Shown: positions 36,389 through 45,386, numbered from the stretch's first letter. The stretch: 50,269 nt of DNA from Paenibacillus mellifer (GCF_023195895.1 NZ_JALPRK010000031.1:1-50269); one strand, 5' to 3'. The notes: generated by a model from the letters alone, not told the origin. A program made the numbers and translations.

Positions 36389-37954
36389 CTAACGGAGGGT
36401 TACCGCGTCGGCTTTGGCCGGCGTTGCTTCCAGCGGCGGAGGGGAAACCTCTTGCTTTGACGGCCCCGCCCAAAACGCCGCGATGAAACCGATCGCCGCC
36501 GCGCCTGCCATGAACCAGAAGCCATATTGCACGGCATCCCCCAGCATTTGACGCATCAGCTCCAACTGCCCCGCCGGCAAACCGGCATGGGAGTTCAATA
36601 CGGCCAACGGGTCGGTGACGACCCCCAGCTCCCCGACCGCTCCCGACAAATCTCCCGAGTGGCGTTCCAGCAGGACAGCCAACCTGGCGTTGATCAAAGA
36701 GGTTAGTACCGCGGTGCCGAAGACGCCGCCGATGGAACGAAAGAAACTAACGGACGAAGTCGCGGCTCCTCTGACCGAATCGTCTACCCCCATGCTGACC
36801 GCGGTTTGCCCCACCATCATCATCATGCCGATGCCGAGGCCAATGAGCATCATCACTAGGCATAGGACGATATAGCTCACGTTGACCGGGAGGAAAATCA
36901 TCATCAGGATTCCCGTGCCTGACAACAACATCGACAAAGCGATATTAAAGCGCCAAGTGAATCGTTGAATGAGTGCTCCGCACAAAGTTGCGCCAAACAT
37001 AACGCACAACATGAGCGGCGTTAACGCGCCTCCCGTCCCGGTCACGCCACCGCCTAGACTGCCCTGCACGAATAACGGAATATACACCAGCGCCCCGTAC
37101 ATCATGATTCCCTGCATAAGGGTCGCGACATAGGTACTTGCCATCACACGATTACGGAACAAGCGAAAAGGAATAACCGGCTCCTTCTCTCGCAATTGGC
37201 TGAGGACGAACCACGCCGCGGCGATCCCCCCGACGCTCAGCAAGCATAGGATCGGCAGGGAACTCCAAGCATATTGCACGCCGCCCATCTTCAAGGCAAG
37301 CAGCAACGATAGGGTACCCAGAACCAGTAAGCCGGGACCGACATAACCGATCGATGCGTCCGGCTTCGGCAGTACCGCGCTTCGGGGCAACAACTTCCAA
37401 ATAATCGCGAAGATGACCAGTCCCAGCGGCAGATTGATGTAGAAAATATATCTCCAGCTCAACAGCGACGTAATCAGCGCGCCGACCGTCGGTCCGATGA
37501 CCGAGGAGAGGGCGAACACGCTCATATATAGGGTCTGGTATACGCTGTTTCCGTTTCGCGGCATCAGGCTGAAGACCACCGTGAAGGTGATCGGCATCAG
37601 GAGACCGGCCCCGATTCCTTTAATGCCGCGGTAAATGATGAGCTGCAGCATCGATTGGGCTGACCCGCAAAGCACGGACCCGATCACGAATATCGTCAAC
37701 CCCAACACCAGGAACGCCTTTCGTCCGTAAAGGTCGGAAAGTTTGCCAGCGATGGGGGTCATCGCTGTCGAAGTCAGCATGTATATCGTGAATACCCAGG
37801 ACATCTGAGTAAAACCTTCCAATTGAGTCGCAATCGTCGGCAATGCGGTAGAAACGATCGTTTGATCCAATTGCGTTAAAAGTATGCTTAACAGGAGACC
37901 GGCGAACAGCCAATGAAACCGCCTGGCCGTCAGCCCCCCAAATCTGCTTTCCAT
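36389..37954 (-). CDS. MFS exporter, DHA2 (EmrB/QacA) family
   Basis: A 521-residue transporter with about 14 membrane segments. It shows LDQTIVSTALPTI in helix 1, GKLSDLYGRKAFL (motif A) in the first loop and GPTVGALI (motif C) in helix 5, all typical of DHA2 proton-driven drug exporters. It is the last gene of the minus-strand cluster, 33 bases after the TetR-like gene, a common regulator-exporter pairing. Role inferred: export of a toxic substrate or breakdown product of the pathway encoded upstream. GGGTGAT lies six bases before ATG 37954. Confidence 0.93.
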   Translation of the reverse strand: MESRFGGLTARRFHWLFAGLLLSILLTQLDQTIVSTALPTIATQLEGFTQMSWVFTIYMLTSTAMTPIAGKLSDLYGRKAFLVLGLTIFVIGSVLCGSAQSMLQLIIYRGIKGIGAGLLMPITFTVVFSLMPRNGNSVYQTLYMSVFALSSVIGPTVGALITSLLSWRYIFYINLPLGLVIFAIIWKLLPRSAVLPKPDASIGYVGPGLLVLGTLSLLLALKMGGVQYAWSSLPILCLLSVGGIAAAWFVLSQLREKEPVIPFRLFRNRVMASTYVATLMQGIMMYGALVYIPLFVQGSLGGGVTGTGGALTPLMLCVMFGATLCGALIQRFTWRFNIALSMLLSGTGILMMIFLPVNVSYIVLCLVMMLIGLGIGMMMMVGQTAVSMGVDDSVRGAATSSVSFFRSIGGVFGTAVLTSLINARLAVLLERHSGDLSGAVGELGVVTDPLAVLNSHAGLPAGQLELMRQMLGDAVQYGFWFMAGAAAIGFIAAFWAGPSKQEVSPPPLEATPAKADAVTLR

Positions 37955-37987
37955 TCCGCTATCACCCGCTTCATCACGCTAGGTTCG

Positions 37988-39079
37988 TCAAATGCCGGCC
38001 ATTTTCGCGCAACGGTTCAGATAACCGTGCACGGTATGCTCCGAAATTCGCGATACCGCAAAACCTCCATAACGATTGATCTGTTCCTCCAGCACTCGCT
38101 GCACGGCATCGGATGCCGCCCCTTCCCTCTTCGTCCAGATGCCCACGAACCGGTCGGCAATGGCCCCGGAGTTGGTCTCCCAATAGCGCAGCAAATCTAC
38201 GATATCCTCCGACAGTTCGCCGTACTTGCTGGAAACCGCCACAAAGAGGAAATCCTCGCCCCCATCCCGGTCCCGCCAATCCTCCAGGTTGCGGAAAACG
38301 TCTACGGCACAACCGTTCCATCCCTGCATCGCCTCAAGGATGGCGGAAAGTTCTTCATCCCGTTCCGCCTCGCCGGCGGCCGGATCGAAGAATACGCGAA
38401 TATTGCGGCCCTTCCCGTCGGAGGCGTCATTTTCCTCCTTGACTGGATTGCGCATCAGCAGACCGTGCTGCGCGATTCCGATCATTTGATCGGCAATGAC
38501 TTCCTGCAGTTCTTCCTTCGTGCCCGTATGCCCCGTAATCATCGCAAGGGAGTCCGTATCTCGATAATAGAATTGATTCATCATCCCCCAGAGGCAGAAC
38601 AGAACGACCTGAACGTTAACGTGCGGATTCAGGATACCGGCCCGCTTCCACTCCTTGAACATTTCGTTCTTATCGAAAAAGTCCTGGAACCATTTGGAGG
38701 AAGCATACCGGTCGAACAGTTTTCCGCCCTCCAGGGTTTCTTTATGAAAGATTTTGTACAAGTTCGGAATTTTGCACTTAATGTCAAAATGCGTCTTGAT
38801 GTATTGTTTCAGGACAAGCTCCGGATGAATGTTCTCCCACGACTGTCCTTCAACATAACTTTCCCATTGGCGAAATAGGCGCATCAGCACGGCCTGGTAC
38901 AGCTTCTCCTTGGTGTCGAAATAGTAGTGTACGAGCGCCTGGTTAACTCCGGCCTTCGCGGCGATATCGCTGATGCGTGTTGCGGAGTAACTGCTGTTCG
39001 CAAACAGCTCCTCCGCGCAGGTTAGGATCCGTTCCTGCACGTTGGTCTTCTGCTCATCCGATTTCGTCATTTGAGGCAT
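37988..39079 (-). CDS. TetR-family regulator with extra flavodoxin-like C-terminal domain
   Basis: At 363 residues this is far longer than the usual 190-220 of TetR proteins. Residues 12-60 carry the N-terminal helix-turn-helix (ATRISDIAAKAGVNQALVHYYF) and 61-212 the helical ligand domain. After a linker (213-225), residues about 226-345 alternate predicted strands and helices: NIRVFFDPAAG, DFLFVAVSSKYGELSEDIVDLL and FVGIWTKREGAASDAVQRVL. This is the pattern of a flavodoxin/NADPH-FMN reductase fold, with the FMN phosphate loop altered. AGGTGG precedes ATG 39079. An FMN reductase gene lies directly upstream and an MFS gene directly downstream. Likely represses the cluster; ligand or redox sensing is inferred. 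Confidence 0.85.
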   Translation of the reverse strand: MPQMTKSDEQKTNVQERILTCAEELFANSSYSATRISDIAAKAGVNQALVHYYFDTKEKLYQAVLMRLFRQWESYVEGQSWENIHPELVLKQYIKTHFDIKCKIPNLYKIFHKETLEGGKLFDRYASSKWFQDFFDKNEMFKEWKRAGILNPHVNVQVVLFCLWGMMNQFYYRDTDSLAMITGHTGTKEELQEVIADQMIGIAQHGLLMRNPVKEENDASDGKGRNIRVFFDPAAGEAERDEELSAILEAMQGWNGCAVDVFRNLEDWRDRDGGEDFLFVAVSSKYGELSEDIVDLLRYWETNSGAIADRFVGIWTKREGAASDAVQRVLEEQINRYGGFAVSRISEHTVHGYLNRCAKMAGI

Positions 39080-39162
39080 ATCATGTCCACCTTTCTAACT
39101 TGGAGAATATTCGAACCGGAGCTGCCGGGCGCTTCCGTCAAGAATGCTCCTCCGAAGAAAGC

Positions 39163-39675
39163 TTACAGCAGGGATTTCATGACAGGCTCAGCACTCCTTA
39201 TCCATTCCTTGATCGCATCGCGGCCGCGATCCTCCTCGGTATCCAGGACATACAGCCCTCGCCCCGGACAAATCGCTCCCAATTCCGCGAGCAAAGGCTT
39301 CAAGTGAATCTCGACCGCCAATTGATGCTGATAACCCGCCCCGACCATCAGCGGGAAAGCCAGTTTCCCCACCAGGGCGTTCATCGGAAGCAAATCCATG
39401 AACAGTTTAAGCAGCCCGGTGTAGGTCGCTTTGTACGTCGGGCTTGCGACCACAAAATAAGTGGACGCTTCCACTTGGGCCTGCAGCGATTGGATCGTCT
39501 CTTGTTTCCATTGTACTAGGTCAGACGCATAATCCGCCAAATCGATCACCTCATGCGTTACCTCTGCGGAAGTATGCCGCTTAAGTATATCATGAAGCTG
39601 ATCGGCCGTTTGTTCGGCGAAGGCAAAGGTCTTCGAGCGGGGCTTCGGATTGCCTACAATCGTCGTAATTTGCAT
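39163..39675 (-). CDS. NADPH-dependent FMN reductase (SsuE-like)
   Basis: A 170-residue flavodoxin-fold reductase. GNPKPRSKT (about 8-16) is the FMN phosphate-binding loop, and VASPTYKATYTGLLKLFMDLLP (segment around 75-95) is the usual flavin-contact region. Such enzymes reduce FMN with NAD(P)H and hand FMNH2 to two-component monooxygenases. It follows the RutF-like gene by three bases, and both follow a RutA-like monooxygenase gene. Two flavin reductases in one cluster is redundant, or one has another role. The ribosome site AGGTG lies in the upstream gene's end. Confidence 0.9.
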   Translation of the reverse strand: MQITTIVGNPKPRSKTFAFAEQTADQLHDILKRHTSAEVTHEVIDLADYASDLVQWKQETIQSLQAQVEASTYFVVASPTYKATYTGLLKLFMDLLPMNALVGKLAFPLMVGAGYQHQLAVEIHLKPLLAELGAICPGRGLYVLDTEEDRGRDAIKEWIRSAEPVMKSLL

Positions 39676-39678
39676 GGT

Positions 39679-40167
39679 TTACGCACCTGCCTTATCCAAT
39701 GCCGCATATTTCCCGCGATAAAATAGCAGCGGTTCCGCCGCCTCTCCCGGGGAATGGATATGGAGTCCCCGGCCCAGCAGGATCAAATGATCCCCGCCTT
39801 CCCGTATCTCCTCAATCTCGCATTCCACGCTCGTCAAGCAGCCTTCCAGCACCGGCAAGCCGGTCTCTCCGGCATGATAAGCAATCCCCAAAAACTTCTC
39901 GTTACCGCCTTTCTTGGCGAATTGCCGGGAAACCGATTCCTGGGATTTCTCCAGGATATTCACGCAGTACTTTCCCGTCGCCGCCAACTCCGTTAGCGTG
40001 GCGCTCTGGCGATCTACGCAGATCAACACCATGGGCGGATCAAGCGACAACGAAGTAAACGCGTTTGCCGTCATGCCCAGCGGATTCCCCTCTTGATCCA
40101 ACGTCGTAATGATCGTGACCCCTGTGGCAAACTGCCCCATTGTATTTCTCCAAACTATCGGATCCAT
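39679..40167 (-). CDS. Flavin reductase, RutF/HpaC-like
   Basis: A 162-residue flavin reductase-like protein. Typical segments are MGQFATGVTIITT near the start, GMTANAFTSLSLDPPMVLICVD and the late LLFYRGKYAAL. Family members reduce FMN or FAD with NADH for a partner monooxygenase; RutF does this for RutA. I chose ATG 40167, preceded by GGAGGAA; the longer frame to 40503 runs antiparallel into the M20 gene and has no ribosome site. It lies 28 bases after the M20 gene and three bases before the SsuE-like gene. Confidence 0.93.
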   Translation of the reverse strand: MDPIVWRNTMGQFATGVTIITTLDQEGNPLGMTANAFTSLSLDPPMVLICVDRQSATLTELAATGKYCVNILEKSQESVSRQFAKKGGNEKFLGIAYHAGETGLPVLEGCLTSVECEIEEIREGGDHLILLGRGLHIHSPGEAAEPLLFYRGKYAALDKAGA

Positions 40168-40195
40168 TCGTGCTTCCTCCGTTCGCCGGGCCGCT

Positions 40196-41506
40196 TTAAC
40201 TCTGCCCGTTACATATTTTCCATGCGGTAAAGGCATAAATCGCCGCCGCGTCCACCATATCGTCAAGCGTCGGTCTAAATCGAGCAGGACCGAAGGTGGC
40301 CGACGGGATGCCGTACATGTTGAACACATTGTGATCCCGCCACATACTAGAGTAAGCCGGATGCGCGATCGGTAACTGGCCCCGGCCGACGGCTTGGGTT
40401 CCCGCCTCGATGGCATCGGCCAATGGGGTGATCGCCTCGTCATTCGCCTCGTACCCCTGCCGATACACAAGCGGTAGAACTTGGCCCTGCAGGTTTGCCT
40501 CATGAAGGAGTCGTTCCAGCCCTCGCTGAATCGGCGCGATCGATTGCTTTGCCGTGAGGTTTACTTCGATATAGATTGAACATACCTCACTGCCAGCCCC
40601 CATAATATGAGGGTCGCCGCCGCGGATCGCGGAGATTTGCGCTTTCGGGACCGAGGTCCCTCCGTTCGCGCTGTAAGTGTTCTCCTTCTCGTAAGCCATC
40701 GCCCACTCCTGGATTCTATCGATAAGAACCGCCGCCTTCACCAGCGGATTCGGATGCTGTGCTAGCTCTTCTGGATGCTCCAATAGCGGCGTAAATACTT
40801 CTTCGCCGTACAGATCGATCCGGTAGAGCGCATGACCGCAAGACATCCAAGTCATGCCGAAGTCGGTGCCTTCCGCCGCAATCGTGTAATCCGGGGCAAC
40901 GCCGCCATGAGACAACAAATACTGAGCCCCGACCTCTTTCCCCAGAAACTCGCTGCCGCGGAATTCCTCCACCTGCTCGGGCCCGATCTCCCCCGGACAA
41001 GCCGTAATGTATAAGCGTCCCTTGAGCGAGATCCCTGCTTTTTTCAACGCTTTGGCAGCCATTAGCGTGCAGGTCATCGGCCCGCGATCGTTCTCGATCG
41101 GCCTGCCCGAGAACACGCCGTCTTCGAATTTCGCCTCCAGCCATTCCGAGCGTTCTACCGTTTCCGGCCGGTAACGCCACTGATCGCGTTCGTTATATTG
41201 CGGGGCCTCGGTGTCCAAATGGCTGGTGAGCAGCAGGTTTCTGCCTTCTCCCGGCACCGTCCCACCGAAGGTTCCAATCACGTTAAAGCGATTCTCGACC
41301 ATCCCCGCTTTACGCGGATCGAAACCTTCTTTCTTCAACCAGTCGTATACATAATCCCCCGCTTCTTTCTCATAACCCGCAAGGCTGCGGATATTGCCAA
41401 GCTCCAGCAGGAGCCGAGTTAGTTCTTCTCCGTCGATGTGGCTTCGGATGAGCTGCATGACCTCACGATCACGGTCAGTCAATGGTTGCCCTTTCAATAG
41501 ACTCAT
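40196..41506 (-). CDS. M20-family metallo-amidohydrolase, divergent active site
   Basis: A 436-residue protein of the M20/ArgE/DapE/carbamoylase superfamily. TSHLDTEAP holds the metal His and the supporting Asp (H96, D98), and NDRGPM the bridging Asp (D140). But the usual Glu-Glu pair reads Pro-Gly-Glu-Ile-Gly (Gly172-Glu173), so the general-base Glu seems missing. The late metal-ligand His also seems to be replaced by Arg (FRPTLDD). It may use another base or have another role. ATG 41506 overlaps the upstream TGA (ATGA). Within the cluster it could cleave an amide or ureido intermediate. Confidence 0.85.
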   Translation of the reverse strand: MSLLKGQPLTDRDREVMQLIRSHIDGEELTRLLLELGNIRSLAGYEKEAGDYVYDWLKKEGFDPRKAGMVENRFNVIGTFGGTVPGEGRNLLLTSHLDTEAPQYNERDQWRYRPETVERSEWLEAKFEDGVFSGRPIENDRGPMTCTLMAAKALKKAGISLKGRLYITACPGEIGPEQVEEFRGSEFLGKEVGAQYLLSHGGVAPDYTIAAEGTDFGMTWMSCGHALYRIDLYGEEVFTPLLEHPEELAQHPNPLVKAAVLIDRIQEWAMAYEKENTYSANGGTSVPKAQISAIRGGDPHIMGAGSEVCSIYIEVNLTAKQSIAPIQRGLERLLHEANLQGQVLPLVYRQGYEANDEAITPLADAIEAGTQAVGRGQLPIAHPAYSSMWRDHNVFNMYGIPSATFGPARFRPTLDDMVDAAAIYAFTAWKICNGQS

Positions 41507-42129
41507 TCCTGCTGCGCCCCCTTCCAATCGGAGAGAACCTGCTCGGCGGACAGCACGGTCGCGAAATTCATCCCCAGAATTCGGATGGACATGTCATGCA
41601 TGTCCTGATCATACGCCGCGCAGGCGTCCTCAACGACGAAGATCCCGTAGTCTTTCATGAATCCGTCCCGAATCGTGGAGTCCACGCAGCATTCGGTCGT
41701 GACGCCCGTAACGATCAACTTGTGAATGCCCAGCTGCTGCAGCAACAACTCTAGGCGAGTGCCCACAAACGCACTGTAACGCTGTTTCTCGACCGCGTAA
41801 TCCCCGGGGCCGGGAGCGATCCGGTAATCCCCGCTGCCAGGGGTCCCCCGACGGCAAACCGCAACCGCTTCCTCCGGATCGAACTCCTGCAGCGCATACC
41901 AAGCTTTCATGGCCCGGGAATCGGTCTCCGCATCCGTGATCAGACGGATGAAGATGACCGGAACCCGATGGTCATGCGCCCCCCGAATGAGTTCCTCGAT
42001 GCGATCGACGGCGGGATCGACCGATGACAAATCAGCGCCGAATTCCGCCATCTTGCCGTCCGTCCCGCAGAAATCCCGCTGTACGTCCACAATCAACAAA
42101 GCCGCATGATCAGTCAGCCCCATCCCCAT
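41503..42129 (-). CDS. Isochorismatase-family cysteine hydrolase, RutB-like
   Basis: A 208-residue cysteine hydrolase with the full family triad: Asp15 in LLIVDVQRDF, Lys115 in VEKQRYSAF and Cys148 in GVTTECCVDST. Relatives include RutB, which cleaves ureidoacrylate to aminoacrylate and carbamate, N-carbamoylsarcosine amidase and nicotinamidase. Being next to a RutA-like gene makes a RutB-like role attractive: hydrolysis of the ring-opened amide. GGAAGGA precedes ATG 42129. It starts 28 bases after the RutA-like stop and overlaps the M20 gene by four bases. Confidence 0.93.
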   Translation of the reverse strand: MGMGLTDHAALLIVDVQRDFCGTDGKMAEFGADLSSVDPAVDRIEELIRGAHDHRVPVIFIRLITDAETDSRAMKAWYALQEFDPEEAVAVCRRGTPGSGDYRIAPGPGDYAVEKQRYSAFVGTRLELLLQQLGIHKLIVTGVTTECCVDSTIRDGFMKDYGIFVVEDACAAYDQDMHDMSIRILGMNFATVLSAEQVLSDWKGAQQE

Positions 42130-42157
42130 TGAGCATCCATCCTTCCTAAAGCCTTGC

Positions 42158-43234
42158 CTATTTGATAGCGAAGGTTCCTCTCAGTCTCGGCAGCACCTCT
42201 TTGCCGAAGATCGTCAGGTCTTCCACGTAGTCGGGGAAGGTCAACATCATTCCGTCGATGTTCGTTGTCTCGATGATTTCCTGGATTCTGCCCTGAATCG
42301 TGTCCACGCTGCCCGCGATCGTCTCCGTCATGAAGGCGCTCTTGGCTCGGTGCACCATCGAATTCTCACGGCCGTCAGGCTCAAGTCCATAGCTGCGGAG
42401 CATGCCTTTGATTGCGCCGAAATCCGCCCCCTCCTGGTACAATTTGATACGCTCCTCCGCGTGCTCATCCGTTTCCCCGGGCACAATGGTAAACATCGCG
42501 TAGGTTTTGATCGTCTTGTTGCGTTCGGCTGCCATTTCCTTAGCGCGTTTGCTTACTGCGGCGAGTTCTTCCAGATCCCGGCCGCCGATAAAGCAAGCAT
42601 CCCCCTCGTCAATCGTAAAGCCCATGCCTTTCTCCGATTGGCCGGCACAAATGATTTCCGGTCTCGGCTTTTGCAGCGGCTTTGGCAAAGACTCACATTC
42701 TTCCAGGTGGAAGTATTGTCCGTGGTGGGTGACCTTCTCCTCACTCCACAGCCGCTTCACGACCTGCATCCATTCCTTCGCCAAATCGTAGCGCTGATCG
42801 TGGTTCAGCTCCTCCGGCCACATGCCCATTTGCTGGAATTCCCCGGCGAAAGAACCGGAAACGACGTTCATGCCAACCCGTCCACCGCTGATTTGATCCA
42901 AAGTGGCAAACATTTTGGCAGCTACCGCCGGATTGAACAGGAGCGTATGCACCGTCGCATAGATTTTCACCCGGGTCGTCGCTTCCGACAGCCCGGCCAT
43001 CATCGTCATCGACTCCAGGGATGTACCCCAATGGTTCGTCGTACCGCCGTATCCTTTCCATTTCGCCATCGACATGATGAAATCCAAACCCAAATCCTCG
43101 GCGATGACCGCCGCTTTCTTATTGATGGCATAACCCCCGTCCAAACGCGGGGAGGTTTCGGAGATGATCCAGCCTCCGTTGGTTACCGGCAGAAACACCC
43201 CGAAATCCACTTTGTTATAATCGATCGTCGTCAT
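42158..43234 (-). CDS. RutA-like FMNH2-dependent monooxygenase (luciferase-like family)
   Basis: A 358-residue bacterial-luciferase-like monooxygenase. It is close in pattern to RutA, which opens the uracil ring with O2 and FMNH2: FGVFLPVTNGGWIIS, DFIMSMAKWKGYGG, KIYATVHTL (Thr94), QISGGRVGMNVVSG (Asn123) and PEIICAGQSEKGM match RutA in order. Thr94 and Asn123 sit where RutA-type enzymes hold flavin N5-peroxide oxygen. RutA's GW after the Asn motif is SF here, so substrate likely differs. AAGGAG precedes ATG 43234. Reduced flavin would come from the two reductases downstream. Other possible substrates: riboflavin, other pyrimidines or amide-linked heterocycles. Confidence 0.9.
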   Translation of the reverse strand: MTTIDYNKVDFGVFLPVTNGGWIISETSPRLDGGYAINKKAAVIAEDLGLDFIMSMAKWKGYGGTTNHWGTSLESMTMMAGLSEATTRVKIYATVHTLLFNPAVAAKMFATLDQISGGRVGMNVVSGSFAGEFQQMGMWPEELNHDQRYDLAKEWMQVVKRLWSEEKVTHHGQYFHLEECESLPKPLQKPRPEIICAGQSEKGMGFTIDEGDACFIGGRDLEELAAVSKRAKEMAAERNKTIKTYAMFTIVPGETDEHAEERIKLYQEGADFGAIKGMLRSYGLEPDGRENSMVHRAKSAFMTETIAGSVDTIQGRIQEIIETTNIDGMMLTFPDYVEDLTIFGKEVLPRLRGTFAIK

Positions 43235-43274
43235 TGGTTCTTCACTCCTTGTTCTTCTTATGAAATCTGTAGGC

Positions 43275-44429
43275 TTATTCCGGCCAAATCAACATTTCGC
43301 CGTCATAAATCGAATCGATATAGGCATTGTTCATCACCTGCTCAACGGGAAGCCGCTTCTTGATGACGCCGGCCGTGGAAAGCATCTCGATTTCGCGCGA
43401 CCATTGCTCTTCCGCCATCCAAGCTACGCCGTGGCCCGGGATACGGGATTGCCCTACCAGGTTGCTCTCGACTGACCAACGGTTCGTCTCCGTCGGCAGG
43501 TCATATACGGAATCGGACTTGGAAGCCATCACCTTCAAGGCTTCGTCGCCATGAGACACCGCATAGTTATGCGCCCGGGATACGGCTCTCAGGAAATCCT
43601 CTACCGCTGTCGGATGCGCCTCGGCGAACTTGTTGTTCACAGTCAAGACGCCAAAGGAGGTTTCCGCTCCGAACTGGCCGGGGTCGATAATCGAAACCTC
43701 AACACCCATTTGCTGCATCAGATAAGGCTCGTTGGACTTGTATACCGTTAATGCGTCCACTTGGCCCGAACTCAACACCGTTGGATCGTAACCTACGGAA
43801 ACGCCTTTGACTTCCGTCGGGTCCACCCCCGAATTCTTGAACATCGCGACGACGTTCGCCGGCATGGCTCCGTGGTAGCCAAGCATTTTGCCAACCAGGT
43901 CCTTGGGCTCCTTCAGGCCGGAATCACTCATGACCATAATGGCGCTAGTGCCCGTGGAGCCGAACGTAGCGATCCCCTTGATGTCCGCGCCGTTCGAGAC
44001 GGATTGGATCACGAGGCTCGGCGTGCCCGCGCTGGCAATTTGCGCCTGACCCGCCGCCAGGAACTTCATGCCCTCCGAATCGAGCCCGGGCATGATCTTT
44101 ACGTTTAGCCCTAGCTCCTTGAAATATCCCAGCTCCTGGGCCATCACAACCTCGATATCCGGCGGAGATGCCGCGTAATAATAACCTGTGATGTACGTAA
44201 TTTCTCCGGCCGCTTCATTGAGCTTCTTTCTCGCTTCCCAATCGACAGGTCCGTCCTCCGCAGAGCCGTTTGCCGATTCATCCGAGTTGGACGCTTCCCC
44301 AGCTCCATGCTCCGCAGCGGCATTCGCCGCAGGAGTTGGAGCCTTGCCTGAACTACCGCAGGCCGACAACATCATGACAGTCAACATCATTAGCACCAAT
44401 AACAACGGCATTTTTTTGCTTTTCTCCAT
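43275..44429 (-). CDS. ABC transporter substrate-binding lipoprotein (NMT1/ThiY-like)
   Basis: About 384 residues from ATG 44429. A signal peptide ends in the lipobox MMLSAC, followed by an Ala/Ser/Glu-rich linker. The rest is an NMT1/ThiY-like periplasmic-binding fold (EVVMAQELGYFKELGLNV, MKFLAAGQAQIASAGTPS). The related proteins bind pyrimidine precursors (HMP), riboflavin, taurine, nitrate or aromatic sulfonates. Anchored outside the membrane, it delivers the substrate to the permease encoded just upstream. The start could be ATG 44435 (GGAGG only three bases away) or 44429 (nine bases); I prefer the latter. Confidence 0.92.
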   Translation of the reverse strand: MEKSKKMPLLLVLMMLTVMMLSACGSSGKAPTPAANAAAEHGAGEASNSDESANGSAEDGPVDWEARKKLNEAAGEITYITGYYYAASPPDIEVVMAQELGYFKELGLNVKIMPGLDSEGMKFLAAGQAQIASAGTPSLVIQSVSNGADIKGIATFGSTGTSAIMVMSDSGLKEPKDLVGKMLGYHGAMPANVVAMFKNSGVDPTEVKGVSVGYDPTVLSSGQVDALTVYKSNEPYLMQQMGVEVSIIDPGQFGAETSFGVLTVNNKFAEAHPTAVEDFLRAVSRAHNYAVSHGDEALKVMASKSDSVYDLPTETNRWSVESNLVGQSRIPGHGVAWMAEEQWSREIEMLSTAGVIKKRLPVEQVMNNAYIDSIYDGEMLIWPE

Positions 44430-44504
44430 CTCCATGCTCCTCCATCTCCCTATCCAATATCCATCATCTATGCGGGCAGCCTGTGTCTGTTCCGGCCCAT
44501 TCAA

Positions 44505-45359
44505 TTAGTCTCGGTCGCCGCCCATCGCGTGCCAGAACAACACCTTCCGTTCGATAAACCGCACGATGTTCGTCAACAGGATTCCCATGATCGCCAGCAT
44601 AAAGATCGCCGAAAACATCCGCTCGGTCTGCAAATAGTTGCTGGACATCATGATGACGTTGCCGAGACCTTCCGTCGATCCGCTCCATTCCCCCACTACA
44701 GCCCCCATTACGCTAAGGCTGACGCAGGTTCTCGCTGCCGAGAACAGATACGGCAAGCTATTCGGCAAACGCAACTTGAAGAATATTTCCCATTTGCTGG
44801 CATGTAAAGATTGCATATATTCCAAGTGATTTCCGTCAATCGAGCGAAAACCCGTGATCGAATTAATCAACATCGGGAAGAACGTGATAATCGCAGCGAT
44901 GAGTATTTTCGGCAGCGCATCGAAACCGAACCAGAGGATAAACAAAGGAGCAATGGCTATAATTGGCGTGACGTTGGCAAGAACCGCGATCGGCAGCAGG
45001 GTTCGCTCCAGCAATGGGGAATGGGCCATAAATATCCCGGCAACAATCGCGACCGCCGTACCCAGGAAGAATCCTGCCAAAGCTTCGAATAACGTCACCC
45101 CAGTGTGAGGCAAATAAAATCCAATGGAAGTTGCGAATTCATAGAAGACCGATGACGGGGCCGGCAAGGTGACCGGCTGGATCTTGAACAGGCGAACCGC
45201 CAGTTCCCAAGTCAGAAACAAAGCAAGGAACGCGGCAAGGGGCGGCAAATACGGCGAGGAAACCACCCGGGACTTTACTCTGTTTAGGACGGATGCTTCT
45301 TTCCGTTTCCCCGGCTTCGAAGCGACCATGATTACGCCTTCTCTAGCAGCACTTCTCAT
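44505..45359 (-). CDS. ABC transporter permease (SsuC/ThiX/TauC-like)
   Basis: A 284-residue permease of the BPD_transp_1 family with about six membrane segments. The EAA-like loop around MQSLHASKWEIFFKLRLPNSLPYLF contacts the ATPase. Nitrate/taurine/HMP-type importers share this form. Two starts are possible: ATG 45359 (AAAGGAAG ten bases upstream) and ATG 45329 (AAGG seven bases upstream). It sits 27 bases after the ATPase gene and precedes the binding-protein gene. Confidence 0.93.
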   Translation of the reverse strand: MRSAAREGVIMVASKPGKRKEASVLNRVKSRVVSSPYLPPLAAFLALFLTWELAVRLFKIQPVTLPAPSSVFYEFATSIGFYLPHTGVTLFEALAGFFLGTAVAIVAGIFMAHSPLLERTLLPIAVLANVTPIIAIAPLFILWFGFDALPKILIAAIITFFPMLINSITGFRSIDGNHLEYMQSLHASKWEIFFKLRLPNSLPYLFSAARTCVSLSVMGAVVGEWSGSTEGLGNVIMMSSNYLQTERMFSAIFMLAIMGILLTNIVRFIERKVLFWHAMGGDRD

Positions 45360-45386
45360 GACAGAACCACTTCCTTTCTTGAACTA

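Noticed and set aside
37913..38878. A 321-codon open frame on the plus strand
   Set aside because: Antisense to the TetR-like gene, which has a clear helix-turn-helix and a good ribosome site.
39067..39141. A 24-codon frame starting TTG with GGAGG seven bases upstream, overlapping the TetR-like start
   Set aside because: It may be chance: the start is TTG, the peptide has no recognisable feature, and TetR-like ATG 39079 has its own ribosome site. Conservation would be needed.
40168..40503. N-terminal extension of the RutF-like reductase
   Set aside because: It overlaps the M20 gene end in another frame, has Arg/Pro-rich shadow composition, and a perfect ribosome site lies before ATG 40167.
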